From JAKRSD01 sp964473995 (GTDB lineage: Bacteria > Bacteroidota > Bacteroidia > CAIKAF01), in contig CAYYRB010000024.1 in NCBI GenBank assembly GCA_964473995.1, positions 1-32,561 of the forward strand: a stretch of DNA of 32,561 nt, read 5' to 3'. Under the pieces are notes generated by a model, which was not told the DNA's origin, searched no databases, and saw only the letters and a program-made list of their open reading frames with translations. Shown in pieces: positions 15,941-24,394 of the stretch (position 1 is its first letter; each line of letters opens with the position of its first letter). The translations under genes were made by a program, and so were the position numbers.

Positions 15941-18900
15941 TCAGAAAAACGCGCGCACCTGCATTCCCCCGATGTGTACGGGAGCCAGATTCCGCCCGAT
16001 GCGCCCGTCGTAATTTACGGTAAGCTGTAAATTCTGGCCTATGTTATATTGTACGTTAAATGCCCAGGATCCGTTGATTCCGGGGGCAAACGCCTCAATC
16101 ATTTCAAAACCTAACGCCGAATTGGCAAGGCCGTTAAAAGCCACGTGCAATAGCGAAAAGCGACCCGTTATCAACCCCTTTTTCAAAATATTCCAATTGC
16201 CCTCGAGCGAGGCGGAATGCAGGACAGCCTTTTCTCCTCCCGTAATTACTCCCAGTTCGTCCTTTCTACGGTTAAATCGGCTCTTAAATTGATAGGCGGC
16301 CGTCAACCGCCATTCAGTTCCGGGCTGAAATACCAGCCGGGGCTCGGCCACATAATACTCAAGATCAAAATTGCGGTTTCGCAGCCAAGGCGAAAACTGC
16401 GCCCGGTTTCCGGCTTCCACTTCCACGTTCAAGGTAAAAAAAGTGGATATGTTTATTCTGGACTTGGCCGCGTAGGAGCGCGTTTGGCGAGACTCTATTC
16501 CATTGGTGAGCAAAATCTTATTTTTCAATTCTTTGTAGGAAAATTCGAAACCGACTTTTCCCGAACTGCGGTTAAAAAACAAACTGGAGCGGAAAGTACT
16601 GTTCAATGTTATTAAGGAGGAATCAGCCACGCGCGATTCGATCGGATTGAGCACTTTGGCAAATTGCCCACTCTGGGTCTTACGATCCAACGAATAAATA
16701 GTTTGCCAAAACAGCTTAGAGAAAAACTTTTGTGCGGTATTTCCATTCGACCATTTGGCGGGAAAACGCAGATTTAGCGTTTGATTTACTTTGGTATCAT
16801 ACGTTTTTACATATTCCCCGCTGGGCGTAAATACTTTGATATAGTTCCCCTGTCCGTTGAATTGGGCGGGCTGAAATTCATCCAAATCCGGTACCCCGTT
16901 TCCGTTATAATCCAACGTGAGATCCCAGTAATGAGTACCCTGCCCATTAATTACCGGAAAATAAGCATATTGGCGCTTGTTCTCCAGTCCGGAGCCGATT
17001 TCATAATACGTATTCCAAAATACGGCGCCTTTAGCCCAACGTCCGGTATATTCTATGCGGCCTACGGCCGATTGATCGCCCGAGGCAGACGATAACGCCG
17101 AATGTAAAATTTGAAGATGCCTGTAACCCACGAGCGCTTTCAACGTATGCGCCGGATTCCGGTTCCACGAAAATTCCAAACCGGCATTATGTCCCAAATC
17201 AGCCAGGCCCAATTGGTCCTGACCTGCGCGATGATTCAACCGGAAACGGTAATACACGCGCCACTGCATCCGGGTACTGTCCGCATTGGAAATATACCCC
17301 TCCCAATCGTTAAACATATAACTGTCCTTACGAAGCGTATCCGCCCGGATCAGGTTGCGTTCGTCCTCACCCACCAGGCCCAGGGTAAATAACTTAAACG
17401 ATTTCGATAACCGGGTTCTATGTCTCAAAAAGGAAAATCGGCCGCCCGTACCGCCCGAAAAAACGGCAGATGCCCAGGTTTGAAAAACCCATCCCTTTTG
17501 GGCAAGCCGCGTTTCCAATTGATTTCTCAGGGCCGCATAGTCGGCACCTTTCATAAACCCTTGCGCGGAATAACTGATTTTACCGAGGCCTTCGCGGGCA
17601 TACTCCCACTCCAAACCCGGAATAAATTCATGCCCGGATGGCTGCAAGGCATTCAGATTAAAATCGCGGGAAAATTCCACATTCCTGAATCGTACAAACG
17701 GGGAAAAGGTGCGCTCCACCTGCTCATAATTCACCTGCCAACGAAAATGATCTTTGGGCTCATCAGATCCCTTTCTCTTCAAAGGAATCAGGTGATTCAA
17801 TTTTACGCGGAAGGCATATCCTCCGTTATCTCGCGAATCAAGCGGCGAAAAGGTATTGATATCCCTGTAGCTGTAAGCAACTTCAGCCTCAGCTTTGAGG
17901 TTTTTGGCAAGGTTAAACTCCGCACCGAATGTGATCATGCGATGGGCCTCGGGAGCAATCAGCCGGGTGAATGGTTCATAACTCCCGCTTCCTACCCCCA
18001 CGAAGCGAAAAACACGTCCGTTGGCCGTCGTCTGCGCCTGCGAATACCGGCCCTTTCCTTGCCCTACAAAGGAGAAAAAAACCCGATAACGGGCACTGTC
18101 AGGCTGGGTGCTGTACACATAAATGGAATCGGCAATGCCATTTATCAACGTGTCTTTAAGGGCATATAAAATTTCGTCGGGATTAAAATCGGTAAATACG
18201 GCAGAGGGAATCACGGCCTTTCCAAGACTGTCTCCCACGGCCGCCAAAAAACTCTTTTGCTCTGCGGAAAGCGTTTGTTGCAGGGGCTGATTTCGTAAAT
18301 CCTGCTCCGAAAACACATTGAGCCTGTATTTAAAACGGCCTAAATCCCACTCGTTGTTTACCTGATATAACAACCGTCCGTAATTGCGGTCGGAATATTC
18401 AAACTCTACCACAATCCTGCGGTCGCGGGTAATCTGTCTTGCCGGGGTAAATACGATTTCCGCCGTGTTATAATCAATCACATAATCATTTTCCCTGCCG
18501 CGCTTAAGCAGTTCCCCGTCAATATACACCCGCTCGGTACCCGAGAGTATGGTAATGAATGTTTCGCCTTCATTTCCCGATAGGCGGTAAGGGCCCTGAT
18601 TGCCCTCCACCCCGTTGAACCGGTTTACCGCAAATTTCCCCCTGGAGATGGCTCCCGCCGCCTGTACACGGATTTCTCCTTTTGGTTTTCCATTTTTAAA
18701 CAGGGAGGAATTGGGAAATGATGTTTTGATTTGCAGACCCTGCGCTTTTTTGTACACATTCAAAAAATAAGCATTGGGACGGGTGACATAAAAGTCGCCC
18801 GCAGTAAGCCGGTGCTGTCGGTAGCCGATTTCTATAAATACCTTGTCAAAATCCTGTAAGCGATAAGTACTTCCGTCAGGCTGTACGGGAATATTTTCAT

Positions 18901-19462
18901 CCGTGATGGCCGCCCTGATCGAAACACTGTCGCCCAAGAAACCGGAAAGCTGCAGATTGAAGGAAGAATTCACGGCCAAATCGCGCGTATTGCCGAAGGA
19001 AACACCCCGGGAAAGGCTCCCGTTTTTATCCAATCCGTCGAACCGGAACACATTCCCGCCGGCGGAATCCGGCTTGGTGAACGTCCAAAAATACAGGCTG
19101 TCGGGAGAAACTCCGATTCCCCGGGAGGTTGGCGCCTTTCGGTTTTGGTACACGCCCGAAAAAGCAAACGGATATACCTTAAATTCGGCAATCAGCGAAT
19201 CGGAGCGTATTCCTGCCGAACGGATACGGGAATAATCGGGAATCACATATCCGTGCAGCGGGTTGAGTCGGTAAAAATCGGCGGAAATCGTGTCACCCCT
19301 TGGCGTAAACAGGCGAAATGTTTCGGAACGGATGGTGAGCGAATCCAGAAAAAGGGTATCCCGGGCAGGTAATTCCACACGCCTGAACGAAGTGGGAAAT
19401 TGCGCCGACACAAAACCTGAAATCAGGAGAAAAAAAACACTTAAACCGAATCTGCCCGCCAT
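15941..19462 (-). CDS. Large outer-membrane beta-barrel-type protein, SprA-like features
   Basis: The protein has 1173 residues. Residues 1-20 form a signal peptide (MAGRFGLSVFFLLISGFVSA). The N-terminal third includes YVIDYNTAEIVFTPARQI and RRIVVEFEYSDRNYGRLLY, segments that recall the repeated units of the gliding/type IX protein SprA, though SprA is about twice as long. The rest is rich in alternating aromatic beta strands (WRVYYRFRLNHRAG, VFWNTYYEIGSG), and the protein ends GGMQVRAFF with a terminal Phe, as usual for outer-membrane barrels. A Ca-binding-type loop, DYNGNGVPDLDE, starts at Asp851. It is preceded by the etfA terminator and a good promoter, so it is probably monocistronic. 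An export or surface-assembly role is inference. Confidence 0.85.
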   Translation of the reverse strand: MAGRFGLSVFFLLISGFVSAQFPTSFRRVELPARDTLFLDSLTIRSETFRLFTPRGDTISADFYRLNPLHGYVIPDYSRIRSAGIRSDSLIAEFKVYPFAFSGVYQNRKAPTSRGIGVSPDSLYFWTFTKPDSAGGNVFRFDGLDKNGSLSRGVSFGNTRDLAVNSSFNLQLSGFLGDSVSIRAAITDENIPVQPDGSTYRLQDFDKVFIEIGYRQHRLTAGDFYVTRPNAYFLNVYKKAQGLQIKTSFPNSSLFKNGKPKGEIRVQAAGAISRGKFAVNRFNGVEGNQGPYRLSGNEGETFITILSGTERVYIDGELLKRGRENDYVIDYNTAEIVFTPARQITRDRRIVVEFEYSDRNYGRLLYQVNNEWDLGRFKYRLNVFSEQDLRNQPLQQTLSAEQKSFLAAVGDSLGKAVIPSAVFTDFNPDEILYALKDTLINGIADSIYVYSTQPDSARYRVFFSFVGQGKGRYSQAQTTANGRVFRFVGVGSGSYEPFTRLIAPEAHRMITFGAEFNLAKNLKAEAEVAYSYRDINTFSPLDSRDNGGYAFRVKLNHLIPLKRKGSDEPKDHFRWQVNYEQVERTFSPFVRFRNVEFSRDFNLNALQPSGHEFIPGLEWEYAREGLGKISYSAQGFMKGADYAALRNQLETRLAQKGWVFQTWASAVFSGGTGGRFSFLRHRTRLSKSFKLFTLGLVGEDERNLIRADTLRKDSYMFNDWEGYISNADSTRMQWRVYYRFRLNHRAGQDQLGLADLGHNAGLEFSWNRNPAHTLKALVGYRHLQILHSALSSASGDQSAVGRIEYTGRWAKGAVFWNTYYEIGSGLENKRQYAYFPVINGQGTHYWDLTLDYNGNGVPDLDEFQPAQFNGQGNYIKVFTPSGEYVKTYDTKVNQTLNLRFPAKWSNGNTAQKFFSKLFWQTIYSLDRKTQSGQFAKVLNPIESRVADSSLITLNSTFRSSLFFNRSSGKVGFEFSYKELKNKILLTNGIESRQTRSYAAKSRINISTFFTLNVEVEAGNRAQFSPWLRNRNFDLEYYVAEPRLVFQPGTEWRLTAAYQFKSRFNRRKDELGVITGGEKAVLHSASLEGNWNILKKGLITGRFSLLHVAFNGLANSALGFEMIEAFAPGINGSWAFNVQYNIGQNLQLTVNYDGRIGRNLAPVHIGGMQVRAFF

Positions 19463-19485
19463 GAAGGTAATTGCCTCAAAATGGG

Positions 19486-19516
19486 TAAAGTTACAAAACC
19501 ATGCACCACCGCCAAA
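19486..19516 (-). promoter_or_regulatory. Promoter of the outer-membrane-type gene
   Basis: On the minus strand, TTTG (19516-19513), a 19-nt spacer and TAACTTTA (19493-19486) resemble the Bacteroidota promoter, with one mismatch in the -7 box. The start ATG is at 19462. The -33 box overlaps the T-rich tail of the etfA terminator. Confidence 0.5.
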
Positions 19517-19544
19517 AACAAAAGCCCCCGTTTCCGGAGGCTTT
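19511..19544 (-). terminator. Rho-independent terminator after etfA
   Basis: AAAGCCCCCG (19521-19530) pairs with CGGAGGCTTT (19535-19544) with one mismatch and a 4-nt loop. Read on the minus strand, the hairpin is followed by TGTTTTTGGC. It ends the etfB-etfA transcript 23 nt past the etfA stop. Confidence 0.85.
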
Positions 19545-19566
19545 GTCTATGCGTGAAAAAAAGAAT

Positions 19567-20541
19567 TTAATTCTGGGCCGATTTGAATTTTTTGAAGGAT
19601 TCCAGCAGGCGCGGAGCCACGTCAAACGCATCGCCCACCACCCCATAATCGGCTGCCTTGAAGAAGGGAGCTTCCGGATCTTTATTGATGACCACGATGA
19701 CTTTGCTTTGGTTTACGCCCGCCAGGTGTTGGATGGCACCCGAAATACCGATGGCAATGTACAGGTTAGGACGCACGGTAATGCCGGTCTGTCCAACGTG
19801 TTCATGGTGCGGCCTCCAACCGATGTCGGCCACGGGGCGTGAACATGCGGTGGCTGCGCCGAGCACCTGAGCCATTTCCTCAATCACTCCCCAATGTTCG
19901 GGTCCTTTCATACCCCGACCGGCAGATACCACCAACTCGGCTTCGGGCAGCGGGATTTCGCCCTCCTGCTTTTTCACTTCCACCAAACGGATGCGACTTC
20001 CCTTCACCGATGGAGCGAAAGCCTCCACGGAAGCACTGCCTCCGCTGCTTACCAAACCGGTGCTGTTGGGAGTGAACGAAATTATTTTTTTCTCGGTGGC
20101 AATTTCCACCTCGGCAATGGCCTTGCCCGAAAACACATTTTTCTTCACCTTGAAAGATCCTCCTGAAACAGAAGGATACGCAATGGCTCCGGAAACCAAA
20201 CCGGCACCCAGACGTGCGGAAAGACGGGGTGCAAGCGATTTACCCGAATTGTCGAAAGGGAAAATCAACACGGAGGCATTTTCCTGCGCGGCTGCGGCAG
20301 CCATGGCATCGGAAAACGCGTTGCTCTCAAAAGTGCGAAATGTTTCACCGGAGGCGTGGAGCACTTTGGAGGCGCCAAACTCACCCAGACGTGCCGATTC
20401 CGTAGCATCGGCATCACCGAAAAGAACGGCTGTAACAGTTGTGCCGGTTTGATCGGCCACATTTTTTCCGTAAGAAACTCCTTCAAAACCGGATTTTTTG
20501 ATTTTTCCTCCGGCTGCTTCTACATAGACTACTACTGACAT
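19567..20541 (-). CDS. etfA: Electron transfer flavoprotein, alpha subunit
   Basis: The FAD-binding subunit of the ETF heterodimer accepts electrons from acyl-CoA and other dehydrogenases and passes them to ETF:quinone oxidoreductase. It has 324 residues, normal for the family. The C-terminal FAD domain (about 200-324) shows VVSAGRGMKGPEHW, ACSRPVADIGW, HVGQTGITVRPNLYIAIGISG and INKDPEAPFFKAADYGVVGD, all family hallmarks. The start ATG 20541 is 29 nt after the etfB stop, so the two form an operon closed by the terminator at 19511-19544. Confidence 0.97.
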   Translation of the reverse strand: MSVVVYVEAAGGKIKKSGFEGVSYGKNVADQTGTTVTAVLFGDADATESARLGEFGASKVLHASGETFRTFESNAFSDAMAAAAAQENASVLIFPFDNSGKSLAPRLSARLGAGLVSGAIAYPSVSGGSFKVKKNVFSGKAIAEVEIATEKKIISFTPNSTGLVSSGGSASVEAFAPSVKGSRIRLVEVKKQEGEIPLPEAELVVSAGRGMKGPEHWGVIEEMAQVLGAATACSRPVADIGWRPHHEHVGQTGITVRPNLYIAIGISGAIQHLAGVNQSKVIVVINKDPEAPFFKAADYGVVGDAFDVAPRLLESFKKFKSAQN

Positions 20542-20570
20542 AATGCTGTATTTTTATGCGAATTGAATCA

Positions 20571-21311
20571 TTAAATAACCTTGGCTTCCGTGTGCAGCAG
20601 CTGCACCAGTTCGTCCATATTTTCGGGCGCGATCATTTTCACTCCGGCTTTCGCGGGCGGCATGTCAAACGAGGCCACTTTCACCTGTGCGTTTACCGCC
20701 TGAGGTTCCACCAAAGCAATGGGCTTGGTGCGGGCCGCCATAATGCCGCGCATGTTTGGAATACGCTGATCGGCCATGCCTTTCGCCGCTGAAATCACCA
20801 AAGGCAGATCGCCTTCCAACACGAACGTGGCTCCGCCGGTTTCACTTTCCATGCGGGCCGTGGTACCGTTGATGTCGAGTTTATTCACGGGCGATACAAA
20901 CTCCCAGCCCATGAGCTCGGCAATCATCCCGCCCACTTCGGCGTTATTATGATCAATGGTTTCTTTACCCGTAAGAATCAAATCAAACGGTTTGGATTTG
21001 GCATACGCCGCAATCTGTGAAGCCACGAAGAAAGAGTCGGTGGGCTCCGCATTGATGCGTACGGCCTCATCGGCTCCTATGGCCAACGCCTTGCGGATGA
21101 TGGCCTCGTCTTCCGCGGGACCTACCGTGATGATGGTCACCGTTCCGCCCAAAGCCTCTTTCAATTCCAAGCCTCGTACCAGGGCATACCACTCGTCCGA
21201 AGGATTCACGATGTACTGCACACCGGCCGTGTTAAACTTGGTGTTTCCGTCCGTAAAACTGATTTTAGTGGTGGTGTCCGGCACTTTGCTGATACAAACC
21301 AGAATATTCAT
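20571..21311 (-). CDS. etfB: Electron transfer flavoprotein, beta subunit
   Basis: The AMP-binding partner of EtfA has 246 residues. N-terminal MNILVCISKVPDTTTKISF, NPSDEWYALVRGLELKE, the GPAEDEAIIRKALAIGADEA segment and LILTGKETIDHNNAEVGGMIAELMG are the standard EtfB signatures. It is first in the etfB-etfA operon and divergent from pdhB across about 200 nt. The pair would serve fatty-acid or amino-acid oxidation; no acyl-CoA dehydrogenase lies in the window. Confidence 0.97.
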   Translation of the reverse strand: MNILVCISKVPDTTTKISFTDGNTKFNTAGVQYIVNPSDEWYALVRGLELKEALGGTVTIITVGPAEDEAIIRKALAIGADEAVRINAEPTDSFFVASQIAAYAKSKPFDLILTGKETIDHNNAEVGGMIAELMGWEFVSPVNKLDINGTTARMESETGGATFVLEGDLPLVISAAKGMADQRIPNMRGIMAARTKPIALVEPQAVNAQVKVASFDMPPAKAGVKMIAPENMDELVQLLHTEAKVI

Positions 21312-21347
21312 ATTTCAAGATTAAATTTTACCGTTTTTTAAGCCTCA

Positions 21348-21355
21348 CAAAAGTA
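21348..21355 (-). promoter_or_regulatory. -7 box TACTTTTG upstream of etfB
   Basis: On the minus strand TACTTTTG fits TAnnTTTG exactly. It lies 36 nt upstream of the etfB ATG. No clear -33 TTTG is seen. Confidence 0.5.
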
Positions 21356-21480
21356 GAAAAAAGTATGCATGACGAACAGTTTTTTTCCGAATCCCGGATT
21401 TGCCCTTGTTTATCAAACTAATAACCTGAAAAAGCCGGAGTTGTTCACACGCTGCATAACAAAATGCGGATTTAGGTTGT

Positions 21481-21488
21481 TACATTTG
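21481..21488 (+). promoter_or_regulatory. -7 box TACATTTG upstream of pdhB
   Basis: TACATTTG fits TAnnTTTG exactly and ends 22 nt before the pdhB ATG (21511). The -33 region is not convincing. The 199-nt region 21312-21510 holds only this and the divergent etfB promoter. Confidence 0.55.
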
Positions 21489-21510
21489 CCGGTAAATACA
21501 TTCAAGCGAT

Positions 21511-22488
21511 ATGCGTCAGATTCAATTCCGTGAAGCCATCCGCGAAGCCATGACCGAAGAAATGCGCCGCGACGAAACCATTTTCCTCATGGGGGAAGAA
21601 GTGGCTGAATACGACGGTGCCTACAAAGTGTCCAAAGGCATGTTGGACGAATTCGGTGCCAAGCGCATCATCGACACTCCCATATCTGAGCTTGGCTTTG
21701 CCGGAATAGGCGTGGGTGCAGCCATGAATGGAATCAGGCCCATCATTGAATTTATGACATTCAATTTTTCATTGGTGGCCATTGACCAAATCATCAACAA
21801 CGCAGCCAAAATTTACCAGATGAGCGGCGGGCAGTTCAACATCCCCATCGTATTCCGCGGCCCCACCGGATCTGCCGGACAATTAGCGGCTACCCACAGT
21901 CAAAATTTTGAGGCCTGGTATGCCAACACGCCGGGCTTAAAAGTGGTGATTCCGTCAAATCCCTATGATGCGAAAGGCTTGCTGAAAACGGCCATTCGCG
22001 ACAACGATCCCGTAATTTTCATGGAGTCGGAACAGATGTACGGCGATAAAGGCGAAGTGCCCGAAGAAGAATACCTCATCCCCATCGGCAAAGCGGACAT
22101 CAAGCGCATAGGAACCGATGTAACGCTGGTTTCGTTCGGAAAGATGATTAAGATAGTTCTGGCGGCCGCCGAAGAATTGGCCAAGGAAGGTATCGACTGC
22201 GAAGTGGTGGATCTGCGCTCCGTGCGCCCGATTGACTATGATACCGTTATCCACTCCGTGAAAAAAACCAACCGGCTCGTGGTGATTGACGAAGCATGGC
22301 CACTTGCCAACATCGCCACGGAAGTGAGCTACATGGTGCAAAAACGTGCTTTCGACTTTTTGGATGCGCCCGTGGTGCGCGTTACGGGACGCGATGTACC
22401 TTTCCCCTTCGCCGCTTCTCTCATTGAGGCTTATCTGCCCAACGTGAAGCGCATTGCCGAGGCCACCAAATCAGTACTTTACCGTTGA
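21511..22488 (+). CDS. pdhB: Pyruvate dehydrogenase complex E1 component, beta subunit
   Basis: This is the beta subunit of the thiamine-diphosphate-dependent E1 heterotetramer that decarboxylates pyruvate and acetylates E2. It has 325 residues. Signatures include FLMGEEVAEYDGAYKVSKGM, DTPISELGFAGIGVGAA, GPTGSAGQLAATHSQ, VVIPSNPYDAKGLL, EVVDLRSVRPIDYDT and VTGRDVPFPFAASLE-type residues near the end. The alpha subunit, E2 and E3 are not adjacent, as is common in Bacteroidota. It is monocistronic, and its TGA is 2 nt from the convergent fbp stop codon, leaving no room for a dedicated terminator. A branched-chain 2-oxoacid E1 beta is the main alternative but less likely. Confidence 0.93.
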   Translation: MRQIQFREAIREAMTEEMRRDETIFLMGEEVAEYDGAYKVSKGMLDEFGAKRIIDTPISELGFAGIGVGAAMNGIRPIIEFMTFNFSLVAIDQIINNAAKIYQMSGGQFNIPIVFRGPTGSAGQLAATHSQNFEAWYANTPGLKVVIPSNPYDAKGLLKTAIRDNDPVIFMESEQMYGDKGEVPEEEYLIPIGKADIKRIGTDVTLVSFGKMIKIVLAAAEELAKEGIDCEVVDLRSVRPIDYDTVIHSVKKTNRLVVIDEAWPLANIATEVSYMVQKRAFDFLDAPVVRVTGRDVPFPFAASLIEAYLPNVKRIAEATKSVLYR

Positions 22489-22490
22489 TT

Positions 22491-23504
22491 CTAGGCGGGC
22501 TGCTGCTCCGTTATGTAGTGCATGGCCTTATCTACCATGCAGGCGGAACCCACAAAAAACGGAACCCGCTGGTGGAGCGAAGTAGGCTGAATGTCTAAAA
22601 TACGGCCCTGTCCGTCCGTAGCTTTTCCGCCGGCCTGTTCACAGATAAACGCCAGAGGATTACACTCATAAAGCAGGCGCAATTTCCCATTTGTATCTTT
22701 TCCCGTTCCGGGATAAATGTAGATGCCTCCTTTGATGAGGTTGCGGTGAAAATCGGCCACGAGGGAACCGATGTACCGTCCGGAGTAGGGTTTTTTTCCG
22801 GGTCCCGATTCTTTGCAATAATCCAGATACCGACGCACGCCCGGCGCGCAATCGTGGTAGTTGCCTTCATTCACGCTGTATATCGAGCCTTCCTCCGGGA
22901 TGCGGATGTCGGGATGGGAAAGACAGAACTCCCCGATGGAAGGATCCAGGGTAAATCCGTTTACGCCCTTGCCCGTGGTGTACACCAGCATGGTGCTGCT
23001 GCCGTAAATCACGTACCCTGCGGCCACCAGCTTATTGCCCGGCTGCAAAAAATCGTCTTCACTGGCGGGTTCGCCGGGTTTTACCGTGCGGTAGATGGAA
23101 AAAATTGTTCCTATGGACACGTTTACGTCAATGTTGGAGCTGCCGTCGAGCGGATCGAAGGCCACTACATAATGTCCGTGCGATTCCCCCTTTTTGCCGA
23201 AAGGGACAATCTCATCATTCTCTTCCGAGGCAATCCCGCAGCATTTTTCACCGGCGCGCAGCGCCGAAATGAATTGCTCGTTGGCAAACACGTCGAGTTT
23301 TTTCTGCGATTCGCCCTGCACGTTGGTGGCGCCGTAATCGCCGAGGATGTTGGTAAGTCCGGCCCGGTTTACGTCGCGGTGTACGATTTTGGAGGCGATG
23401 ACAATATCGGTCAGAAGGCTGCTCAAATCGCCCTTGGCGTAGGGAAAATCTTTTTCTTTCTGATGTATAAACTCATTAACCGTAATAATGTCGCGGCTGT
23501 ACAT
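22491..23504 (-). CDS. fbp: Fructose-1,6-bisphosphatase, class I
   Basis: The enzyme hydrolyses fructose 1,6-bisphosphate to fructose 6-phosphate, the committed gluconeogenic step. It has 337 residues. The metal-binding Glu pair is in ASEEND (E94-E95), and the class I active-site signature DPLDGSSNIDVNVSIGTIF starts at Asp117. Later conserved segments are YSGRYIGSLVADFHRNL and GGKATDGQGRILDIQP. ATG 23504 has a well-matched -7 box 17 nt upstream. It is convergent with pdhB and probably monocistronic. Confidence 0.97.
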   Translation of the reverse strand: MYSRDIITVNEFIHQKEKDFPYAKGDLSSLLTDIVIASKIVHRDVNRAGLTNILGDYGATNVQGESQKKLDVFANEQFISALRAGEKCCGIASEENDEIVPFGKKGESHGHYVVAFDPLDGSSNIDVNVSIGTIFSIYRTVKPGEPASEDDFLQPGNKLVAAGYVIYGSSTMLVYTTGKGVNGFTLDPSIGEFCLSHPDIRIPEEGSIYSVNEGNYHDCAPGVRRYLDYCKESGPGKKPYSGRYIGSLVADFHRNLIKGGIYIYPGTGKDTNGKLRLLYECNPLAFICEQAGGKATDGQGRILDIQPTSLHQRVPFFVGSACMVDKAMHYITEQQPA

Positions 23505-23521
23505 GATGAATCGCTTTGCCT

Positions 23522-23529
23522 CAAATATA
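23522..23529 (-). promoter_or_regulatory. -7 box TATATTTG upstream of fbp
   Basis: On the minus strand TATATTTG is a perfect TAnnTTTG box, ending 17 nt before the fbp ATG. A -33 TTTG is not apparent; upstream DNA is the repeat-rich stretch. Confidence 0.55.
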
Positions 23530-23540
23530 GGCGTAAATCT

Positions 23541-23825
23541 GGTTTAATTGTTTTGGTTGTTCAATTGTTTGGTTGTTATCGGTTAGCGGTTATCAGGCAG
23601 AAGGCAATAGTAGGGGTTGTTTGATTGTTCAATTGTTTGATTGTTGTGATTTTGTCTCGGCACTTCGCTCACGCTCTCATTCTCACTCTGATTTTTAGGC
23701 AATAGGCATAAGGCAATAGTAGGGTTTGTTTTATTGTTCAATTGTTTGATTGTTTGGTTGTTATCGGTTATCGGGCAATAGTGACATCAGCACATTTTCA
23801 AATTATCAAATTATCAAATTAATTT
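23541..23825. repeat. Intergenic mosaic of short repeated words
   Basis: This is non-coding DNA between fbp and the acetyltransferase. Three words recur in different order. Word A is ATTGTTCAATTGTTTGATTG, at about 23624-23643 and 23733-23752, with a partial copy at 23559-23570. Word B is TTTGGTTGTTATCGGTTA, at 23568-23585 and 23753-23770. Word C is GGCAATAGTAGGG, at 23603-23615 and 23712-23724, with partial copies at 23698 and 23774. The right end has AAATTATC repeated in tandem (about 23799-23822). I see no gene here and no conserved RNA fold. Confidence 0.8.
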
Positions 23826-23838
23826 TTCCTTGCTCCTT

Positions 23839-23895
23839 TATCTTTGTTCTTACCAAAACGCCTGGTCAGAACATCGAGCTCCTGCCTTATCTTCG
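23839..23895 (+). promoter_or_regulatory. Two candidate -7 boxes before the GNAT gene
   Basis: TATCTTTG (23839-23846) fits TAnnTTTG exactly and TATCTTCG (23888-23895) fits with one mismatch. The ATG is at 23912. The second box has the same sequence as the one before the PIG-L gene. Neither has a clear -33 element. Confidence 0.45.
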
Positions 23896-23911
23896 CAGTA
23901 AATTTTACCGC

Positions 23912-24385
23912 ATGGATGCACACATCCGGGAGGCACGTCCGGAGGACATTCCCCACATATTGGCCCTGATTCGGGAATTGGCCCTCTACGAAAAAGCGCC
24001 ACAGGAGGTCACCAACACCGAAGAGGCCATCCTGCGCGACGGATTCGGGCCGGAGCCGGCGTTCCACTGTAAAGTAGCCGAGGCGGATGGACAAATCGTA
24101 GGCATGTATATCTGGTACGTGCGCTACTCCACCTGGAAAGGAAAAGGCCTGTACTTAGAGGATATCATCGTAACGGAACCCATGCGGGGCAAAGGAATAG
24201 GCAAAAAATTGTTTGAGGCATGCATGCAGGACGCCGCCGATATGCAGGCCAACTTCATGATTTGGCAGGTGCTGGACTGGAATGAACCGGCAATAAAATT
24301 CTACCAAACGTACGGCGCATCCTTCGACGGGGAATGGATCAACGTAAAACTGATGCCGCCACAATTCACCTCCCCAAAAAAATAA
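23912..24385 (+). CDS. GNAT N-acetyltransferase, spermidine/spermine acetyltransferase-like
   Basis: The protein has 157 residues from ATG 23912; earlier in-frame starts would read through the intergenic repeats and are rejected. One GNAT domain fills the protein. Pattern matches to the diamine (SSAT) subgroup are IREARPEDIPHILALIRELA, the acetyl-CoA loop EPMRGKGIGKKLF preceded by LYLEDIIV, and the C-terminal LDWNEPAIKFYQTYGASF. It probably acetylates a primary amine of a polyamine or thialysine-like substrate; the exact acceptor cannot be read. It is convergent with thyA, 9 nt between stops. Confidence 0.92.
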   Translation: MDAHIREARPEDIPHILALIRELALYEKAPQEVTNTEEAILRDGFGPEPAFHCKVAEADGQIVGMYIWYVRYSTWKGKGLYLEDIIVTEPMRGKGIGKKLFEACMQDAADMQANFMIWQVLDWNEPAIKFYQTYGASFDGEWINVKLMPPQFTSPKK

Positions 24386-24394
24386 AGGGAAGCC

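Noticed and set aside
23541..23825. CRISPR array or riboswitch in the repeat-rich spacer
   Set aside because: The words have irregular spacing and order, no uniform spacers, no cas genes nearby and no paired stems that would make an aptamer.
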